NCBI RefSeq assembly: GCF_016598475.1
Contig: NZ_JAEMUX010000057.1
Span: 1-56,803, forward strand
DNA length: 56,803 bases
From: Streptomyces adelaidensis
GTDB taxonomy: Bacteria > Actinomycetota > Actinomycetes > Streptomycetales > Streptomycetaceae
Direction of reading: 5' to 3'
The position numbers and the translations under genes are program-made. Under the pieces are notes generated by a model, which did not search any database, had not been told where the DNA came from, and was given only the letters and a program-made list of their open reading frames with translations. Every line of letters begins with the position of its first letter. Position 1 is the stretch's first letter. Positions 18,409 through 25,349 of this stretch are shown here, piece by piece.

Positions 18409-18444
18409 GCGCACAAGAGTACCGAGTGCCGCATGTGTACACAA
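18409..18444 (-). promoter_or_regulatory. Leaderless promoter and operator of the RelE/Phd operon
   Basis: On the minus strand TTGTGT (18444-18439) and TACTCT (18421-18416) are separated by 17 bases, and the antitoxin ATG begins seven bases later. A perfect palindrome TGTGTACACA (18434-18443) overlaps the -35 box and is the likely operator for the antitoxin. Confidence 0.65.
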
Positions 18445-18485
18445 CGGCTCATTGTCGCGCTCCGGGTGCTGGGTGAACCGCAACC

Positions 18486-18505
18486 GTGCTGGATCTGTGC
18501 TGGAT
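18486..18505 (+). repeat. GTGCTGGAT double repeat, copy 2
   Basis: GTGCTGGATCTGTGCTGGAT matches copy 1 at 17839 in 19 of 20 positions and in the same orientation. The two copies bracket the RelE/Phd cassette, and this one lies 35 bp from the broken end of the PIN gene. Confidence 0.65.
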
Positions 18506-18539
18506 GCGACAGGGGCTGGTCGGCGTGACAGCGACGCTC

Positions 18540-18761
18540 TCAGGCCTTGACTTTGGTGACGTCGTGAACGTCGACGCGGGAGAGAACCCACTTGACGCGG
18601 ACCGGGTGGATGCGGTCGTAGTCGGCCTCAAGGGTGGTCATGGCGCTGGTGGCCACACGGACACCCTCTTCCGACGCCGCCTGGACCAGAGCCACGACGG
18701 CGCGGTCCTTGCGATAGAGCTTCGAGAGTCCTTCGCTGTCCAGCAGTAGGGTGCCAGGCAT
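18540..18761 (-). pseudogene. PIN-domain (VapC-like) toxin, C-terminally truncated
   Basis: The 73-residue frame starts MPGTLLLDSEGLSKLYRKD, with the first PIN aspartate. It continues to TSAMTTLEADYDRIHPVRV and SRVDVHDVTK, then ends abruptly in KVKA. PIN toxins of this type are about 130 residues, and the missing half holds the later catalytic acidic residues. The break falls 35 bp from a GTGCTGGAT repeat. The start codon overlaps the antitoxin stop, so the operon layout is intact. It should be inactive as a nuclease. Confidence 0.75.
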
Positions 18762-19012
18762 CAGGCAGTGGCCCCGCCGGCCTGCCGGTGGTCGTGGCGT
18801 AGTAGCGCACGGGCGGCCTCAACTTCTTCGCGGGCGAGTTCCTCGTTGTCGGTCTCGAAGTCGGCGACGATCTCCCGCAGCTTGTCCATGGCGACTCGCT
18901 GTTCGAGGGCCTCGGCGACGTAGGCGGAGAAACCGCCGGGCCCGACGTGGGCGCGTACGGCCTCGGCGAGATCCTCAGGCAGGCTGATCGAGCATTTCCT
19001 GCTACCGCTCAT
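18761..19012 (-). CDS. CopG/ribbon-helix-helix antitoxin
   Basis: This 83-residue protein starts MSGSRKCSISLPEDLAEAVRAHVGPGGFSAYVAEALEQRV. That is a typical ribbon-helix-helix: a strand with alternating polar residues, then two helices. The acidic C-terminal part (DFETDNEELAREEVEAARALL) would bind the toxin. AGGAA lies eight bases before the ATG. It is complete although its toxin partner is truncated, an orphaned-antitoxin state. It diverges from the SNF2 gene across a short gap with a CCCATATGGG palindrome. Confidence 0.82.
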   Translation of the reverse strand: MSGSRKCSISLPEDLAEAVRAHVGPGGFSAYVAEALEQRVAMDKLREIVADFETDNEELAREEVEAARALLRHDHRQAGGATA

Positions 19013-19057
19013 GGTGTCGTTCCTACCGGTGGTCGCAAGTCCCTGAGCGTCAATATC

Positions 19058-19067
19058 CCCATATGGG
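19058..19067. promoter_or_regulatory. Palindrome between the CopG antitoxin and SNF2 genes
   Basis: CCCATATGGG is a perfect 10-bp palindrome just upstream of a TTGACG (19053-19048, minus strand) that could be the antitoxin -35. It is a candidate operator for the ribbon-helix-helix protein. Confidence 0.4.
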
Positions 19068-19161
19068 TCTGATCCGTCCGCCGCTGGGCCCCGCGAACGT
19101 CAGTCCGGGCCCTGTGCGGGCGGTGGGAGGATGCGGGGAGAGCGAGCGAGGGGCGGGAAGC

Positions 19162-21342
19162 GTGGGGCGTGGCGAGCGGGACACGGTCGCGAGGGGAGCG
19201 CGCCTGTACGAGGCGGCGCAGGCAGTGGTCGGTGACCACGGACGGGCTGTGGAGGCGGTACGGGCGGCACTGAAGCCGATCCACGACGCAGCGGTGAAGC
19301 GGGAGCTCGACGCCATCCCTGTTGCCCGACTGCAGGACGTCACCGAAGGGCGGCTGCGGCTGGGGAGCGTCGAAAAGAGCGGACTGCCCACGGTGGGCAG
19401 TGTTCTCGAAGCAGGCCCCTACCGGTTGCGGCAGATTCCCGGTGTCGGGCAGCGCACGACTGACCAGATGCTCGCGGCTGCCCGTCGGCTCTCCGAGGCT
19501 GTGCACGAGACCGTGGCCGTCCACATCGACGTGGACCGGCCGGAACCGAGCACAACCGCGCTCGTCGTGGCCTTGCACGTGGTTGTGGAGGCCGGCCCCG
19601 ACGCGCGGCGTGCGGTCGACAAGGCCGCCGTCCTGTCGAAACGGCTCGGCCCGTTGCTCGCCGACGCCCGGCCCGCCGCCGGACGAATCCGGATGCTCCT
19701 GGCGGGCCAGGAGAAGAAGACTCGCGCGTTGGCGGCGGTCACCGAGATCCGGTTGCTGGTGGACGAGGCGGAGCGCGCGGCACTGCCCGGGCTTCTCGCG
19801 CAGGCATCGGTGGACCTGCTCCGCGGGCCCACGTCCGACATTGCGGCCTGGGTGGACTTCGAACTCCGCTCCGCGGAGTACTACAGCCTGCTCGCCGAGA
19901 TCTCCGGGCGGCTGCCGGACGCGGCCGCCACCGAGGGCTTCCTGCCGGACGAGATCGCCGAACGGGTACGGACCCAGCACCTCGACGACACGCACCGGCG
20001 GGTCTCCCTGCGTGGTTACCAGGCGTTCGGCGCGCGGTTCGCGCTTGCGCAGCGCAAAGTGATACTCGGCGACGAGATGGGACTTGGTAAGACCATCCAG
20101 GCGATCGCTGTGCTGGCGCACTTGGCAGCCGGGGGAGAGAGCCACTTCATGGTCGTGTGCCCGGCGAGCGTCCTCGTGAACTGGACACGGGAGATCGAGG
20201 CCCGCAGCGTCCTGCGTGTCATGGTGCTCCACGGCCCCGATCGGCACCATGCGTTCGCCGACTGGAAGGGGCGAGGCGGGGTCGGGGTGACCACGTTCGA
20301 TGCGCTGCGCGGTTTTGCCACGCCGGGCGGTGGGGAGGTCGGACTGCTCGTGGTTGACGAAGCGCACTCCGTGAAGAACCCGAAGGCCAAGCGGTCTCAG
20401 GCGGTCGCCCTGTGGGCGGAGCGTTGCGGGCGCACCCTTTTCATGACTGGAACCCCGATGGAGAACAGGGTCGTGGAGTTCCGCGATCTGGTCCGGATGC
20501 TCGATGGCGAGGTCGCGGACTCCCTCGGTGAACGGGACGCGTTGGCCGGGTCGGTCGCCTTCCGTAAGGCGGTGGCCCCGGTCTACCTGCGGCGCAACCA
20601 GGAGGACGTGCTGACCGAACTCCCGAGTCTCCAGCAGACCGACCAGTGGGAGGAGCTGAGCGCATCGGACGAGGAGGCGTACCGTGAAGCCGTGCGCGCC
20701 GGCAACTTCATGGCGATGCGCAGGGCGGCGTACATGCGCCCCGCGAAGTCGGCCAAGCTGGACCGGCTCCGGGAGATCGTTCAGGAGGCCGGAGAGAACG
20801 GGCAGAAGACGGTGGTCTTCTCCTATTTCAGGGACGTATTGGGCGTGGTGAAGGAAGCACTCGCGGCCGGAACCACCGACGGCACTGAGCTGTTCGGCCC
20901 ACTCACCGGAAGTGTCCCGGCCGGGCGTCGGCAGCAGATCGTCGACGACTTCGCCGGTGTTTCGGGTCCCGCGGTGCTCGTGGCCCAGATCCAGGCAGCG
21001 GGCGTCGGCCTCAACATGCAGGCCGCCTCTGTCGTCGTCATCTGCGAACCCCAGATCAAGCCGACCATCGAACATCAGGCGGTGGCCCGGGCCCACCGCA
21101 TGGGCCAGGTCAGGCCGGTTCGCGTGTACCGTCTCCTCGCCACCGGAGGCGTCGACGAACGCATGGTGAAGATGCTGGAGGCCAAGGCTCGCCTGTTTGA
21201 CGCCTACGCCCGCCGCAGCGCCGTGGCGGAAGCCACCCCGGACGCGGTCGACGTGTCGGACACCGAACTGGCACGACGGATCGTCGAGGAGGAACAGGCG
21301 CGTCTGGGCATGACGGACGAGAGCCTCACGGCGGCCGAGTGA
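19162..21342 (+). CDS. SNF2-family helicase with an N-terminal helix-hairpin-helix
   Basis: This is a protein of about 726 residues. The N-terminal third is helical with no clear match, except YRLRQIPGVGQRTTDQMLAAARRL (about residues 90-115), a helix-hairpin-helix DNA-binding motif. The SNF2 ATPase core follows: LRGYQAFGARFAL, Walker A DEMGLGKTIQ, VCPASVLVNWTRE, the DEAH-like VVDEAHSVKNP, TGTPMEN, then lobe 2 with QIQAAGVGLNMQAASVV and HRMGQVRPVRVYRL. Such ATPases remodel or translocate on duplex DNA and occur in several phage-defence systems. GTG 19162 is preceded by GAGGGG; ATG 19063 is an alternative with no ribosome site. It is the main cargo of the ychF element. Confidence 0.88.
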   Translation: MGRGERDTVARGARLYEAAQAVVGDHGRAVEAVRAALKPIHDAAVKRELDAIPVARLQDVTEGRLRLGSVEKSGLPTVGSVLEAGPYRLRQIPGVGQRTTDQMLAAARRLSEAVHETVAVHIDVDRPEPSTTALVVALHVVVEAGPDARRAVDKAAVLSKRLGPLLADARPAAGRIRMLLAGQEKKTRALAAVTEIRLLVDEAERAALPGLLAQASVDLLRGPTSDIAAWVDFELRSAEYYSLLAEISGRLPDAAATEGFLPDEIAERVRTQHLDDTHRRVSLRGYQAFGARFALAQRKVILGDEMGLGKTIQAIAVLAHLAAGGESHFMVVCPASVLVNWTREIEARSVLRVMVLHGPDRHHAFADWKGRGGVGVTTFDALRGFATPGGGEVGLLVVDEAHSVKNPKAKRSQAVALWAERCGRTLFMTGTPMENRVVEFRDLVRMLDGEVADSLGERDALAGSVAFRKAVAPVYLRRNQEDVLTELPSLQQTDQWEELSASDEEAYREAVRAGNFMAMRRAAYMRPAKSAKLDRLREIVQEAGENGQKTVVFSYFRDVLGVVKEALAAGTTDGTELFGPLTGSVPAGRRQQIVDDFAGVSGPAVLVAQIQAAGVGLNMQAASVVVICEPQIKPTIEHQAVARAHRMGQVRPVRVYRLLATGGVDERMVKMLEAKARLFDAYARRSAVAEATPDAVDVSDTELARRIVEEEQARLGMTDESLTAAE

Positions 21343-21463
21343 ATCGGGCCGAGCCGAACAGTGGTTGCCACGGCTTCCAGCAGGGACCACCTGCGGGCTT
21401 CGTCGACCAGACGACAGGGTGTGGGTCTGGGCGAGGTCGGTGAGGTCGTTGACGAGGACCGTG

Positions 21464-21486
21464 CTGATTCTGCGCTGACTTGGATC
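21464..21486 (+). repeat. Degenerate GTGCTG repeat near attR
   Basis: ACCGTGCTGATTCTGCGCTGACT resembles copy 2 at 18484 (ACCGTGCTGGATCTGTGCTGG) at about 17 of 21 positions and lies about 45 bp inside attR. This supports an arm-site role for the family. Confidence 0.45.
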
Positions 21487-21528
21487 TCGCGGAGACCTGT
21501 TTCCGTAGGTGGGAGCGCTATCGTAGAT

Positions 21529-21547
21529 GTTCCGCTTCAATGTGTGA
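21529..21547 (+). repeat. Putative attR (duplicate of the ychF 3' end)
   Basis: GTTCCGCTTCAATGTGTGA is identical to the ychF tail at 17730-17748 but stands in non-coding DNA. The bases GATG also precede it. Confidence 0.75.
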
Positions 21548-21595
21548 TCGCTGAATTACTGTACGTCAATGTGATTCATTTGACGTGCGGATTCG

Positions 21596-21623
21596 GGGCC
21601 GAGCCCTCTCATGGGCTCGGTCC
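21596..21623 (+). terminator. Displaced ychF-type terminator
   Basis: CCGAGCCC and GGGCTCGG form the core stem, extended to 11 pairs with one wobble, around a 6-nt loop. It lies about 50 bp after attR, the distance at which ychF has its present terminator, so it is probably the original one. Confidence 0.7.
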
Positions 21624-21668
21624 TTCGTCGTTCTCGCGTGGACTTGAGGCCGGACTGGGGGCGGATGC

Positions 21669-21704
21669 TGACGCATTGACGTAATGTTTGCGTCATTCTA
21701 TGGT
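21669..21704 (+). promoter_or_regulatory. Promoter and inverted repeat upstream of fic
   Basis: TTGACG (21676-21681) and TATGGT (21699-21704) are 17 bases apart, and the fic ATG begins seven bases after the -10 box, implying a leaderless mRNA. TGACGCA (21669-21675) and TGCGTCA (21689-21695) form a perfect inverted repeat covering the -35 region, a likely repressor site. A second repeat, ACGTCAA/TTGACGT, lies at 21563-21586. Confidence 0.65.
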
Positions 21705-21710
21705 GTGGGC

Positions 21711-22847
21711 ATGCTCTTCCCCACGCCCGTTCTCACCGCCGAGGACCGGCGTGTCCTCCATGAGATCGAAGACCTTCGCCGCTCGTTGCGCCTGCAGGTT
21801 CGGTCCACTCCGGTGAAGTGGACCGAAGGCCTGCGCAAGTTCCTGACCGCCGACGCGGTGGCGGCCTCCAACTCGATCGAGGGCTTCAAAGTGTCCACGG
21901 TCGACGTCGAGGACCTTCTGGAGGGCGAGCGGGATGTCGATGTCTCGGAGGAGGACCGCGAGGAGACGCTCGCCTACCAGCGGATGATGACCTACATCCA
22001 GACGCTGCACGATGTCGCGGACTTCCGTTATGGCAAGGAGCTCCTCAACGCGCTCCACTGGATGCTGCAGGGGCACCGGCACACCCCGCGGAAGCCGGCC
22101 GGGCAATGGCGGCGCGGGGCGGTGTACGTGACGGACACCCGCGACCCCAGCATCGCGGCATACACGGCGCCGGACGCGGCCGATGTGCCTGCGTTGACGG
22201 GAGAACTGGTCGAGTGGCTGAACGCAGACGACGGCGCCCACCCGCTGGTACGGGCCGCCATGGCGCATCTGCACCTCGTTTCCATCCACCCGTGGGCGGA
22301 TGGAAACGGCCGCATGTCTCGGTCTCTCCAAACACTCATGATCGCGCGAGAGGGGGAACTGGCCCCCGAGTTCTCCTCGATCGAGGCTTGGCTGGGGCGC
22401 CCCGGCAATACCTGGGAGTACTACCGTGAGTTGCAGCGTCGGGGGGGCACCTACCGCCCCGACCAGGACGTCTCCGACTGGGTCCGTTTCAGCCTCACCG
22501 CGTACCACCAGCAGGCGCAGACCGTACGCAGTCGCCTGGATCGTTCGAGTCGGGTGTGGCTTCTGCTCGGTGAGTTCGCGGAGGTCCGAAGGCTGGACGA
22601 GAGGGTGGTTTCCGCTCTGCACGACGTGGCGATGTCTGGGAGGGTGCGTCGTACACGCTACGAGCGAGCGGAGGATCTGAGCCTGCAGCGGGCCCAACGC
22701 GACCTGCGGGACCTGGCCGCGGTTGGCGTTCTGACACCGGTCGGCCGCACCCGTGCCCGCTTCTACACCGCCGGCCCCGCTTTTCCGGAGTCAGCTCTGG
22801 AAGCGGCTCGGACGCCGCTGCCGCTGGTCGATCCGTACACGCGCTGA
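21711..22847 (+). CDS. Fic-domain protein, self-inhibited class II type
   Basis: This 378-residue protein has the catalytic Fic motif HPWADGNGR (about residue 195-203) inside VSIHPWADGNGRMSR, matching HPFx(D/E)GNGR. An upstream SNSIEG (about residue 50) fits the inhibitory (S/T)xxxE(G/N) helix, so activity is probably held off in cis. A C-terminal winged-helix-like region (LSLQRAQRDLRDLAAVGVLTPVGRTRARFY) may bind DNA or regulate the protein. Fic enzymes usually transfer AMP to Tyr, Ser or Thr of target proteins. ATG 21711 was chosen because the promoter -10 overlaps the upstream ATG 21684. It lies just outside the ychF element. Confidence 0.9.
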   Translation: MLFPTPVLTAEDRRVLHEIEDLRRSLRLQVRSTPVKWTEGLRKFLTADAVAASNSIEGFKVSTVDVEDLLEGERDVDVSEEDREETLAYQRMMTYIQTLHDVADFRYGKELLNALHWMLQGHRHTPRKPAGQWRRGAVYVTDTRDPSIAAYTAPDAADVPALTGELVEWLNADDGAHPLVRAAMAHLHLVSIHPWADGNGRMSRSLQTLMIAREGELAPEFSSIEAWLGRPGNTWEYYRELQRRGGTYRPDQDVSDWVRFSLTAYHQQAQTVRSRLDRSSRVWLLLGEFAEVRRLDERVVSALHDVAMSGRVRRTRYERAEDLSLQRAQRDLRDLAAVGVLTPVGRTRARFYTAGPAFPESALEAARTPLPLVDPYTR

Positions 22848-23426
22848 GGACATCCGGCGGACTGCCGAGTCCATCACGATGACGGAGTGGAGTACCTGCG
22901 CTCAAAGCATGCCCACTTCGTGCCGCCCAATCTCAGCGAGAAAATTGACCCGCCACACCTCTCGAAGAGCAGCCAAGAGTGATCAAACCCGTACGGGAAC
23001 TCTGGGTGTAGGGACCTCTCCTCGTTAGAGAGCCGAGATTCCGAAATCGAGGGCCCATCAACCAGTGGCTGTGGGACTCGAACGCTTTCGGGTTGCCGAT
23101 CCCATCGCTTTCGTGCTCGGCCTGCTCTCGACGCCGTCGTCACGCCGGACGTGGGCCGAGACCTCGCCCCAATCGTCGTCCTCGCGGCCGGCGGCCGTCG
23201 CGCGGCCCCGTCGGTACTTGTTTTCCCTCTTGTCGCCGAGTCTTTCCGGAGTGCCTCCTTCGAGCGCGCCCGCCTCGCTGCGCCATGCCTGGTTCGCGCC
23301 AGGGCCACCCCTGGAGGTCCGGCCCTTGGATCTGCCGTGCCTGGATCGTGGTGATTTGGGGGTGCTGATCTCTTGGCAGGGGAAGCCTTGAACAGGCAGG
23401 CGAGTCAGGCAGGGAGAGGGGGCCAC
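22848..23426. other. Intergenic region without a convincing gene
   Basis: This is 579 bp after fic. Frames in all directions are arginine- or serine-rich and look non-biological. A stretch near 23063 resembles a tRNA T-loop (TTCGAGT on the minus strand) but lacks a stem. Confidence 0.4.
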
Positions 23427-23591
23427 ATGTGGGTGGCATTGGCGATACTCGGCGTGTTCAACGGTGAGTTTCGTGTGCTGGCGGTTGCCGCCGGAGTGCT
23501 CCTGCTGTGGGTCGGGCACAAGCGGAGCAGCATGCTGCTTACGGCGGTCGGTGCGGGCTTTCTCGCCGTGATGTTGTTCGCGGTGTACTGA
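23427..23591 (+). CDS. Small membrane protein
   Basis: This 54-residue protein starts at ATG 23427, preceded by GGAGAGGGGG. It is almost entirely two hydrophobic segments, VALAILGVF...VLAVAAGVLLLWVG and MLLTAVGAGFLAVMLFAVY, joined by a basic loop HKRSS, so it should be a two-pass hairpin in the membrane. I recognise no family. The strong ribosome site and the well-formed membrane helices support a real gene. Confidence 0.55.
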   Translation: MWVALAILGVFNGEFRVLAVAAGVLLLWVGHKRSSMLLTAVGAGFLAVMLFAVY

Positions 23592-23711
23592 ACCGGCTGT
23601 TCGCTGGGGTTCGGTTCCGGGCAGGTGCGTCTTTCCAAGTCACCCCGGGCTGTGGTCTGTCGGCTCGGGGTGTACGCCAAGAGGGGTGGGACCTGTGGGG
23701 TGAGGGGAGTT

Positions 23712-23757
23712 CGCCCCCGCCGCCCTTACCCGTCCCAGCCCAGGGGCTGCGCCCCTT
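23712..23757 (+). repeat. Dispersed GC repeat, family 2, copy 1
   Basis: The stretch cgcccccgccgccct/tacccgtccca, followed by a ggggc-tgc-gcccc hairpin, recurs at 28730-28774 with only a few changes. It is followed by further GC-rich hairpins up to 23860; the whole stretch 23592-23947 holds no gene. Confidence 0.65.
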
Positions 23758-23947
23758 CGACCCCGCCGCGCTGCCGCGCTGCCACGGGACTCGGCCCCGG
23801 ACCCCGCCAGGGGCGCTGCGCCCCGGGACCCCCGTGAGTTCCGAGGCGCGTGCCCCTGGGCCGCCGCAAAGACGATGCCCGCCCCTGGGTCTTCGCCACG
23901 TTCGGAAGCGCGCCGCCCTGCCCCGCGCAAGCCCCCCGCCGAATTCC

Positions 23948-25054
23948 TCACCCAGCCGCCAACCCCGTCTTCAAGCCCGCCCCACACAACGGCACCACCG
24001 CCGTACGCCCCCCAAGCGCCCCTTCCCGCACGGCCGCCCAGCACGCCACGCCAGTGGACTCGACGTACAGGCCGCGAGAGGCGAGGTCGCGTTGGGCGTG
24101 GCGGATCTGGTCCTCTGTGACGGTGAGGAAGGCGCCGCCGGAGTTGCGGACGGCTCGGAGGATCTGGCGGGCGCGGGGTGGGTGGGGGATGGCGATGCCC
24201 TCGGCGAAGGTGGGGGCCGCGGGGGTGACGCCGATGAGGTCGTCGGCGCCCTCGGCCCAGGCATGGGCCAGGGGGGCCACCGCCGCGGACTGGACGGCGT
24301 GGAGGGCGGGGCGGCGGTCGATGAGGCCGGCCGCGTGCAGTTCGGCGACGGCGAGGGCCGCGCCCAGCAGCAGGGTGCCGTTGCCGACGGGGACGACGAT
24401 GACGTCGGGGAGGCGGCCGCCGAGGTCCTCCCACAGTTCGTGGACGTAGGTCTTCGTGCCGTGCAGGAAATAGGGGTTGTAGACGTGGGAGGCGTAGAAG
24501 ACGCCGTCCGCGTCCGCCGCCTCGCGGGCCGTGCGGGCCGTGGCCTCGCGGTCACCGTCGACGAGGTGGAGCTGCGCGCCGTGCGCCCCGATCTGCTCCA
24601 GCTTCTTGGCCGACGTACCGGCGGGGACGTACACCGTGCAGGGCAGCGCGGCCCGTGCGCAGTACGCGGCGACCGCCGTGCCCGCGTTGCCGCTGCTGTC
24701 CGCGATCACTCGCTGGGGCTCCAGCCGCAGAGCCAGCTCGGCGAGCAGGACCGCGCCCCGGTCCTTGAAGGACAGCGTCGGCATCAGGAAGTCGAGCTTG
24801 GCCTGGATGCCGTCCTTCAGCCCGACGAGCGGGGTCCGACCCTCGCCCAGTGACACCGAGGGCGTCGCGAGGGGGAGGCATTCCGCGTAGCGCCATAGGG
24901 AGTTCACCCGGCCGGTCAGGGACTTCAGCGGCGCCGGCGTGGGTGCGAAGTCCAGGTCCAGAGGGCCCCGGCAGGACGGGCAGCACCAGGCGAGGGAGGC
25001 GGCGGGGACGCGAATGCCGTCCGTCGGGCAGAAGCGATCCGGCAGAGGTGTCAT
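23948..25054 (-). CDS. PLP-dependent threonine synthase-like enzyme
   Basis: This 368-residue fold type II pyridoxal-phosphate enzyme starts with a zinc-ribbon-like segment (RFCPTDG..CCPSCRGPL) common in threonine synthases. It then has LGEGRTPLVGL, the PLP lysine in PTLSFKDRGA, SSGNAGTAVAAYCA, and a glycine-rich phosphate loop in VVPVGNGTLLLG. The family converts O-phosphohomoserine to threonine or acts on related substrates. A core thrC normally sits beside hom and thrB, which are absent here, so this may be a paralogue with another substrate. ATG 25054 is chosen; the upstream extension is low quality. Confidence 0.85.
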   Translation of the reverse strand: MTPLPDRFCPTDGIRVPAASLAWCCPSCRGPLDLDFAPTPAPLKSLTGRVNSLWRYAECLPLATPSVSLGEGRTPLVGLKDGIQAKLDFLMPTLSFKDRGAVLLAELALRLEPQRVIADSSGNAGTAVAAYCARAALPCTVYVPAGTSAKKLEQIGAHGAQLHLVDGDREATARTAREAADADGVFYASHVYNPYFLHGTKTYVHELWEDLGGRLPDVIVVPVGNGTLLLGAALAVAELHAAGLIDRRPALHAVQSAAVAPLAHAWAEGADDLIGVTPAAPTFAEGIAIPHPPRARQILRAVRNSGGAFLTVTEDQIRHAQRDLASRGLYVESTGVACWAAVREGALGGRTAVVPLCGAGLKTGLAAG

Positions 25055-25191
25055 GAACGCAGAGTAGTTGGGACGGTTGATGGCGGTGCGGCATGACGGG
25101 GCGGCATGGCATGGGGACATGGGGCCTGGCATGTGTGACGACGGTCAGTTGTGGCCGTGCGTTGTGGCCGTGGGTTGTGGTGTTTCCGACC

Positions 25192-25251
25192 CGTGCATCG
25201 CCCTGCGTATCTCTCCGTGCATCTCTCTGTGTATCGCCCCGCGTATCGCCC
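25192..25251. repeat. 12-bp tandem repeat, five units
   Basis: Five units of about CGTGTATCGCCC run head to tail (starts at 25192, 25204, 25216, 25228, 25240), in the divergent gap between the PLP enzyme and the DUF4190 protein. They end about 100 bp before the latter's start. Confidence 0.8.
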
Positions 25252-25349
25252 CGGACCGTCCCACGACTTACCATGCGCCCAGTCGTACGTCAGTTCCCAC
25301 TTCGGTCGGCTCTGTTCGGTTCTGCTCGGCGCAAGGAGTACCTGTACCC

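Noticed and set aside
19009..21540. An 843-codon minus-strand open frame opposite the SNF2 gene
   Set aside because: It is the antisense frame of a high-GC gene. It has no domain signature, whereas the plus strand has all SNF2 motifs.
23050..23110. tRNA-like T-loop (ggactcgaacg) after fic
   Set aside because: The loop consensus fits, but the flanking stem does not pair and no acceptor or anticodon arms can be drawn.
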